The translations under genes and the position numbers were made by a program. Positions 59,701 to 64,000 of a DNA stretch of 64,000 nt are shown piece after piece. The notes beneath the pieces were generated by a model that worked only from the letters and a program-made list of their open reading frames with translations, did not search any database and was not told where the DNA came from. Within the stretch, counting starts at the first letter, position 1. Each line of letters opens with the position of its first letter. This stretch comes from CAWELS01 sp964468205 (GTDB lineage: Bacteria > Acidobacteriota > Terriglobia > Bryobacterales > Bryobacteraceae), in NCBI GenBank assembly GCA_964468205.1, contig CAYXVG010000035.1, forward strand, positions 1 to 64,000. The letters run 5' to 3'.

Positions 59701-60166
59701 GGTCGCCGGCGGCTGGGTACTCAACGGTATCACCACGGCCCAGAGCGGCCTGCCAATGTCGATCACGTCTCGTACCAACACCTTGCGAAACTTCGGCGGC
59801 ACCCAGCGGCCGGACTATGTGCTCGGTCAGGACATGCAAACCAGCGGCTCCAACCAAGAGCGCATCGATGGCTGGATCAACCCAGCCGCGTTCCAGGACA
59901 CACCCGAGTATACCTACGGTACCCTCGGGATGTACAATTCGGCTCTTCGGGGACCGGACTACATGTCGTGGGATCTGTCCATCCTGAAGAACTTCCAGCT
60001 TACGGAGCGGTTCCGTCTGCAATTCCGGAGCGAGTTCTTCAACGCATTTAACCGGCCTAACTTCAACAACCCCGGTGGGCGCACCTTCGGCAATAACAAC
60101 TTTGGTGTGATCACCGGCACGGAGCCTGCGCGCGTTATCCAGTTCGGCTTGAAGCTTCACTACTAA
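56723..60166 (+). CDS. TonB-dependent receptor, Oar-like, second copy
   Basis: The ATG at 56723, with AGGGGAT upstream, gives a signal peptide (MDRPLRHLLPLIILLLMAPL ending LAQ). The frame is open back to 56645, but that part is not signal-like. The 1147-residue protein has the carboxypeptidase-regulatory domain (TVTGVVQDSTGAVIPGANL, about residues 28-110) and a plug with TTENLPLNGRNVLQLVALTP near 150. A beta-barrel ends IQFGLKLHY. It differs from the receptor at 44,894 throughout, so it is not a recent duplicate. A sulfatase gene follows, suggesting a link to sulfated glycan import, but this is inference. Confidence 0.93.
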   Translation: MDRPLRHLLPLIILLLMAPLCLAQSSATVTGVVQDSTGAVIPGANLTLTNVQQNRPWTTQSNAVGAYTFQQIPPGNYRLEVEADGFKKFSRSGLIINVAQTAEINVPLEVGALTETVEITAETPLLDTASSTLGEVVNEITTENLPLNGRNVLQLVALTPGINTTRSYRTSSSGSGSISAVAFSANGGRNVSNQVMLDGTPQEVMGYNQPSFVPSPDAVQEFKVQTNALSAEYGRSGGAVVNMVHRSGTSEFHGVGYWFVRNDAFDANSFFQNRNKTPKSGFRYNQYGATLGGPMTPSRETTFFFVNYEGLIRRNAGGGTHTVPTAKMRSGDFSELLDPSLNKISEIIYDPMTIDGSGVRQPFAGNIIPGDRLDPVGVNFVNEYPTPSTPNTFNNFFTTKGNKIDRYTLTAKFDHRFSERNNFFGRINWDKNDSKLPDHYETPGSPNLGNSGARNKGITIDDTHMLGQWILHGNAGIAYHANPRDTPIVENINAQLGLPSYIDDVNQFRIHPRVNPTGYNQLGTNGSWIIGNKFYNIIFSGDASRLIGNHTVKFGGTYRLNRVSNFRPVDPNGQYAFNMNWTRQKFNGGSGGDGIATMLLGLPTGGQLRTEPSLSEQVKYGALYFQDDWRVNNKLTVNMGLRWETDRALTEKWDRASWYNTGIPLPLEVPGFGTFFGGIEFAGRHNQFGNSERGIVDLPYMNFSPRLGFAYKLSDRIVLRSGFGMFYNPTTGNGPNPTKAGALSFNSQTGIPSSIDGGRTPYATLQDPFPDGFIVPLNGSDGEMTNVGSGISTNFRDRYMPYSIQWNVNVQYELPGNMLLDAAYAGNSGVHLQANASQLNQLPDALLSEGDRLQEKVDNPFFGILPAASGMGKKTTTYGQLLRPYPHLTGLNNLLATHAHSSYHALQLKFRKRYSNGIQFLVAYTFSKTIDDLSSVAGFLGQENPGYTNHNNRRLDKGLSNLHVPHVLSVNYQWELPFGKGKPFLNSSRALDLVAGGWVLNGITTAQSGLPMSITSRTNTLRNFGGTQRPDYVLGQDMQTSGSNQERIDGWINPAAFQDTPEYTYGTLGMYNSALRGPDYMSWDLSILKNFQLTERFRLQFRSEFFNAFNRPNFNNPGGRTFGNNNFGVITGTEPARVIQFGLKLHY

Positions 60167-60186
60167 ACACGGCTGAAGACCCGCCA

Positions 60187-60221
60187 TTGAGGGCCGCCCC
60201 GCTTCTAGGGGCGGCCCTCAA
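60187..60221. terminator. Strong hairpin after the second TonB-dependent receptor
   Basis: TTGAGGGCCGCCCC at 60187-60200 pairs perfectly with GGGGCGGCCCTCAA at 60208-60221 around a 7-base loop, 20 bases after the receptor stop. No T run follows. Confidence 0.8.
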
Positions 60222-60415
60222 ACCGTCTCCTGGTCTGCCCGCTCCGCCATTTGAAGATAGCCGGGATTCTTCTAAATATTGGGTCCAACTCACATGGCGC
60301 TCTGCTTGTAGTCCATTGAGCCCGAACCGCCACAGTCGCTGAGTCCGGTCGCTTTGGTCATCGAGCCGTGCCTGGCTGCCGCAAAGCCGCCGCGCCTTCG
60401 ATATCCTGGTCTCTC

Positions 60416-61837
60416 ATGAGACTCGCGATTCTGGCCAGCGTTCTGATGTTCTGCCTGGCGGCCGCCGCCGCGCCGCCGAACATCCTCATCATCGTCTCCG
60501 ACGATCAGGGCTACGGCGACCTGCGCAGCTATGGCAGTGACGAGGTGATCACGCCGAACCTCGACCGTCTTGCCGCCGAAGGCGTGCGCCTGACCAACTT
60601 CTACGTCACCTGGCCGGCCTGCACGCCGTCGCGTGGCAGCATGTTCACTGGCCGCTACCCACAGCGTCACGGCGTCTACGACATGATTCGCAACGAGGCG
60701 CCCGACTATGGCTACGAGTACACGCCGGCCGAATACTCCGTGACCTTCGAGCGGATCGGCGGCATGGACACCCGTGAGACGCTCCTGCCCGCCATGCTCA
60801 AGAAAGGCGGGTACACCGGCGGCATCTTCGGCAAGTGGGATCTCGGCATGCATCGGCGCTTCCTCCCCTTGGCGCGAGGCTTCGACGAGTTCTACGGGTT
60901 TGTCAACACCGGCATCGACTACTACACGCACGAGAGGTACGGCGTGCCGTCGATGTACCGCGACAATGAGCCCACTGAGGAGGACAAGGGGACCTACTGC
61001 ACTAGCCTTTTCCTCCGCGAGGGAATGCGTTTCCTACGCGCGTACCACGAGCAGCCGTTCTTTCTCTACCTGCCGTTCAATGCGCCGCACAGCGCTTCGA
61101 ACCTCGATCCCGACATTCGTTCCGGAGCGCAGGCGCCGGATCGCTACAAGCGGATGTATCCACATCTGAAGGAAGGACTCCAGGAGGGTGTCCGCTACGG
61201 TAAGCCGGCCATGGTGGCTACCCGCGAGGCTCGCAGGCTACGCTATCTTGGCTCCATCACCGCCATGGACGAAGCCATCGGTGAGGTGTTGGATTTCGTC
61301 GATGAAAACGGCCTGCGCGAAAACACGCTGGTGATCTTCTTTTCGGATAATGGCGGTGGCGGTGGGGCGGACAACGGTCCGCTGCGCGGCGGAAAAGCGC
61401 GAATGTTCGAGGGCGGCGTGCGCGTGCCCTGCATCGTGCGGTGGCCGGGCAAGATTCCCGCGGGAACGGTCTGCGATGAGTTCCTCACCTCGCTCGAGAT
61501 CTTTCCGATGGTACTCGGAGCCGCCGGTGTCGGCCATCCGGAAGGCGTGACGCTGGACGGATTCGACATGATGGATGTGCTCGTGGGAAACACGCAGTCG
61601 AAGCGCACGGAGATGTTCTGGGAGCGCCGCTCCGACCGGGCTGCCCGCGTGGGGAAGTGGAAGTGGGTGGAGTCGGCCGCAGGCGGCGGGCTGTTCGACT
61701 TGGATGCCGATATCGGCGAGACCACTGATCTCTCCCAACAGAAGCCGGAAGTGCTCGAGATGGTCCGTGAGCGGTTTGCGGCTTGGAAGCGGACGATGGA
61801 GGAGGCCGAACCGCGGGGTCCGTTCCGCGACTACTGA
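60416..61837 (+). CDS. Sulfatase, secreted
   Basis: The 473-residue arylsulfatase-family protein starts at the ATG 60416, giving the signal MRLAILASVLMFCLAAAAA; the frame is open back to 60368 but the upstream residues are not signal-like. The metal site is ILIIVSDDQGYGD (D29, D30), and the formylglycine motif is ACTPSRGS (cysteine 69, arginine 73). GIFGKWDLGMHRRF and ENTLVIFFSDNGGGGG provide later active-site residues. It is most like N-acetylgalactosamine or arylsulfatase A type enzymes. It is the third sulfatase in the window and lies apart from the other two, beside a TonB-dependent receptor. Confidence 0.93.
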   Translation: MRLAILASVLMFCLAAAAAPPNILIIVSDDQGYGDLRSYGSDEVITPNLDRLAAEGVRLTNFYVTWPACTPSRGSMFTGRYPQRHGVYDMIRNEAPDYGYEYTPAEYSVTFERIGGMDTRETLLPAMLKKGGYTGGIFGKWDLGMHRRFLPLARGFDEFYGFVNTGIDYYTHERYGVPSMYRDNEPTEEDKGTYCTSLFLREGMRFLRAYHEQPFFLYLPFNAPHSASNLDPDIRSGAQAPDRYKRMYPHLKEGLQEGVRYGKPAMVATREARRLRYLGSITAMDEAIGEVLDFVDENGLRENTLVIFFSDNGGGGGADNGPLRGGKARMFEGGVRVPCIVRWPGKIPAGTVCDEFLTSLEIFPMVLGAAGVGHPEGVTLDGFDMMDVLVGNTQSKRTEMFWERRSDRAARVGKWKWVESAAGGGLFDLDADIGETTDLSQQKPEVLEMVRERFAAWKRTMEEAEPRGPFRDY

Positions 61838-61915
61838 TTGCGCCAGGGAGCCGCGCCGCCCGGCTATAGTTGGAATAGAGGCTCCGCGCTCGCCGCAGCC
61901 AGCGAAACTCGAAGA

Positions 61916-62338
61916 ATGGAAGATCTCCCGGTCAACGAACGCACCACCATCCCGGCCTCGGAACTGCGTGTTTCCTTTGCCCGCTCGGGCGGACCCGGCG
62001 GACAGAACGTGAACAAAGTGGAGACGAAGGTGGATTTGAGATGGAACCCCGCCACCAGTTCGGTTCTGAGCGCGGTGGAGCGGGAGCGGCTGTCGCGGCG
62101 CCTGTCCTCGCGTCTGACGGCCGAGGGCGATCTCATTGTTACCTCCAGCCGGACGCGAGACCAGGGCCGGAACCGGGAAGACGCCCGGGCGAAGCTGGTT
62201 CGTTTAATCGCGAAGGCCCTCGAGAAACCGAAGATTCGAAAGCGTACGCGGCCGGCGAAGGGCGCCATCGAGAGCCGCTTGAAAGAGAAAAAGGAACGGA
62301 GCCGGCTGAAGGAACTCCGTCGCGACGCCGAAGGCTAA
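61916..62338 (+). CDS. arfB: Alternative ribosome-rescue factor ArfB-like peptidyl-tRNA hydrolase
   Basis: The 140-residue protein has the release-factor GGQ motif in RSGGPGGQNVNKVETKVDLR near residues 24-43 and a basic C-terminal tail (residues 100-140) that would enter the mRNA channel of stalled ribosomes. It lacks the codon-recognition domain of RF1/RF2, as expected for ArfB. The ATG at 61916 gives MEDLPVNERTTIPASELRVS; upstream in-frame residues from 61838 are unlike the family. Its stop overlaps the stop of the converging chemoreceptor gene. Confidence 0.9.
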   Translation: MEDLPVNERTTIPASELRVSFARSGGPGGQNVNKVETKVDLRWNPATSSVLSAVERERLSRRLSSRLTAEGDLIVTSSRTRDQGRNREDARAKLVRLIAKALEKPKIRKRTRPAKGAIESRLKEKKERSRLKELRRDAEG

Positions 62339-63870
62339 CTTCGAACCATTTCTTCGTCGCCACGGGATCTCTTGCTTTGTCCGACCAAGCCGGTGAGGTC
62401 CTCCACAATCCGCTTCAGGTTGCTGGACTGGGAGTCCAACTCCTGACCTACCGATGCGCTCTCCTCGGCGTTCGCCGCGGATTCCTGGGTGACGCGCTGC
62501 ATCTGGGTGATTGCGCTGAGAATTTGCTCGGTGCCCTGAGCCTGGGTTTGGCTGCCCTCCTCTACCGCGCCGGCAAGCTTCTTCACTGCATCATTGTCTT
62601 CCGTGATGGACCGGATTGCCTCGGTGACCTGATCGAGTGTCGCCTTGCCCTCGTGCGATTTCTGGATCGACTCCTCGATGAGCGCCGAGGTGTCCTGAGC
62701 GGCCTGCGCGCAGCGTTGTGACAGATTGCGGACTTCGTCGGCCACCACGGCGAATCCCATACCTGCCTCGCCGGCCCGCGCCGCTTCCACAGCGGCGTTC
62801 AGAGCGAGAATATTGGTTTGGAACGCAATGTCGTCGATCACCTGAATGATCTTCGAGATCTTCTCGCTGGAGGTGTTGATCTCCTGCATCGCGGCCACCA
62901 TCTGGTCCAGCCGCGTGTTGGCCTGCTCCACGCCCGCGCTCACCTTTGACGTGAGTTGCGACGCTTCCTTCGACGTTTGGACATTTCGCTGGGCCGTCGC
63001 ATTGATCTCCTCGCTGGAGGCCGAGGTCTCCTCCAAGGACGCCGCCTGTTCCGAGGCGCCCTGGGCCAGCGCCTGACTCGAAGAGGAGACCTGCGTGGCC
63101 GCGCTCGCGACTTGCTCGGCGCCTTCCTCTAACTCGCCGACCAGGTTGCGCAGCGATCCGGTTGACCGCCGGACAACCACGATCACGGCCGCCAGGATCA
63201 CGATGTTTAACCCGACGAGGCTAATTGCCACGAGACGGCTCACCTGCACATCCTTCTTCGACTGTGTGCTGGCCGCTTGCAGCGCCTCGCCCTGGCGTCC
63301 CATCAGCGCCCGCGTCGCTTGATCGATCTCAAGGCCGGCCGCATTGAGCCGGGTGGTTAGGATCTCGTGCGCCGCGACGAAATCGCCACCTTGGGCCGTC
63401 GCGAGATACTCCTCATAGGCTGGCGCCCATTTATCGAGTCCCGCTTCCACGAGTGACAGCGACTGCAAATCCTCGGCGCTCGCGTAAAGGTCGCGCAACG
63501 ACGCGACCTGCTCCCTCACCATGGTCACGCCTTCCAATACCAGTTCCTTTGACTCCGCCGCCATCTCCGTGGCATGGCAGGAGCTGCAGGATTCCTCCGA
63601 CTCGCCGCCCGTGCGGCTGGCTTCCAGGTGCTCCACCACAAAGGCCATGTGAGCATAGCGGGACTGCGCTGCCACTTCTTGAAATCCTGACCGGATTCCG
63701 CTAATTCCGTCAGACCGGCGCCCGGTGGTGTTCACTGCGCTGTCGAGAGCGTCGCCAAGATGTTGAATGGTCCCCAACGAGGAGAGGCCCAGTGCCAACA
63801 TGAACACGAATACCACCGCAAAGCTCAATATCAGCTTCTTGCCAATCGTCATTCGGGAACTCACTTTCAT
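62335..63870 (-). CDS. Methyl-accepting chemotaxis protein with periplasmic c-type haem motif
   Basis: The receptor is 511 residues from the ATG at 63870. That ATG lies immediately after GGGGAGGT, which is too close; a GTG at 63864 has better spacing and could be the start. A membrane segment at about 12-32 is followed by a periplasmic four-helix domain with SCSSCHATEM (C95, C98, H99), a CxxCH haem-attachment motif. A second membrane segment lies near 215-235. The signalling domain is classic, with the hairpin tip IDDIAFQTNILALNAAVEAARAGE. The C-terminus ends without an NWETF-type pentapeptide. Redox or gas sensing is inferred. No other chemotaxis gene is nearby. Confidence 0.93.
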   Translation of the reverse strand: MKVSSRMTIGKKLILSFAVVFVFMLALGLSSLGTIQHLGDALDSAVNTTGRRSDGISGIRSGFQEVAAQSRYAHMAFVVEHLEASRTGGESEESCSSCHATEMAAESKELVLEGVTMVREQVASLRDLYASAEDLQSLSLVEAGLDKWAPAYEEYLATAQGGDFVAAHEILTTRLNAAGLEIDQATRALMGRQGEALQAASTQSKKDVQVSRLVAISLVGLNIVILAAVIVVVRRSTGSLRNLVGELEEGAEQVASAATQVSSSSQALAQGASEQAASLEETSASSEEINATAQRNVQTSKEASQLTSKVSAGVEQANTRLDQMVAAMQEINTSSEKISKIIQVIDDIAFQTNILALNAAVEAARAGEAGMGFAVVADEVRNLSQRCAQAAQDTSALIEESIQKSHEGKATLDQVTEAIRSITEDNDAVKKLAGAVEEGSQTQAQGTEQILSAITQMQRVTQESAANAEESASVGQELDSQSSNLKRIVEDLTGLVGQSKRSRGDEEMVRS

Positions 63871-64000
63871 ACCTCCCCTTACATCCTGTCTTCGTAACTT
63901 GTCTGAGTGTCCGGCGCGGGTGGGACGACGCGATTCCGCAGGGTCGGAACGGTCCGAGCGCTCTCCAGCCACTCCCCGGTCGAGGCGGTTCCACGTAGCC

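Noticed and set aside
1..64000. tRNA genes, CRISPR array, integrase or phage cluster
   Set aside because: No cloverleaf, regularly spaced repeats, integrase or phage structural genes were seen by eye; the tail-fibre-like motifs at 35-36 kb stand without other phage genes. A dedicated scan (tRNAscan, CRISPR finder) was not possible here.

Overview
The window looks like chromosomal DNA of an Acidobacteriota bacterium, most likely of the Solibacter/Bryobacter lineage. This is inferred from GC-rich genes, two large Oar-like TonB-dependent receptors with a carboxypeptidase-regulatory N-terminal domain, a secreted protein ending in the roughly 240-residue C-terminal domain typical of Solibacter proteins, several Tat-exported hydrolases and oxidoreductases, and an abundance of sulfatases. 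No rRNA gene is present to confirm this. No tRNA, CRISPR array or intact mobile element was seen.

Region 1 (1-15,960) is a continuous translation operon on the plus strand: the end of tuf, then the S10, spc and alpha clusters in canonical order from rpsJ to rplQ, including secY, map, infA, rpmJ and rpoA. The usual adk between secY and map is missing, infA is divergent, rpsC carries a long low-complexity tail, and a hairpin sits in an unusually long rplX-rplE spacer. A strong hairpin at 15,915-15,946 ends the operon.

Region 2 (15,959-26,185) has two sensor histidine kinases on the minus strand: a hybrid with a CHASE-type sensor and two receivers, and a second kinase whose ATP-binding motifs look destroyed. 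They are followed on the plus strand by an RND efflux pair (membrane fusion protein plus permease) and a polytopic membrane protein of unknown function.

Region 3 (26,301-39,335) is a glycan-degradation block: a lipoprotein sulfatase, a Tat-exported sulfatase, a Tat-exported Gfo/Idh/MocA oxidoreductase, a Tat-exported GH29 alpha-L-fucosidase, and a secreted beta-propeller plus PHP-type hydrolase. The set is what one would expect for a sulfated, fucose-containing polysaccharide. It is followed by two secreted proteins of unknown function built from modules that resemble phage tail-fibre or adhesin repeats.

Region 4 (39,592-50,273) holds a GT4 glycosyltransferase, an overlapping aminotransferase-dehydrogenase pair, a beta-propeller phytase lipoprotein, a TonB-dependent receptor and the Solibacter-type secreted protein.

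Region 5 (50,455-55,410) is housekeeping: ruvA-ruvB-folK on the minus strand, rsmE and an HdeD-like membrane protein on the plus strand, a small cysteine-rich secreted protein, and an HhH-GPD DNA glycosylase.

Region 6 (55,481-63,870) starts with the remains of an insertion sequence whose transposase has lost its catalytic core. It continues with a second TonB-dependent receptor, a third sulfatase, an ArfB-like ribosome rescue factor and a methyl-accepting chemotaxis protein with a c-type haem motif in its periplasmic domain.

The most unusual items are the degenerate histidine kinase, the haem-motif chemoreceptor, the surface-protein pair at 35-39 kb, and the sulfatase/fucosidase block. I found nothing that can be called a new defence or mobile system with confidence.
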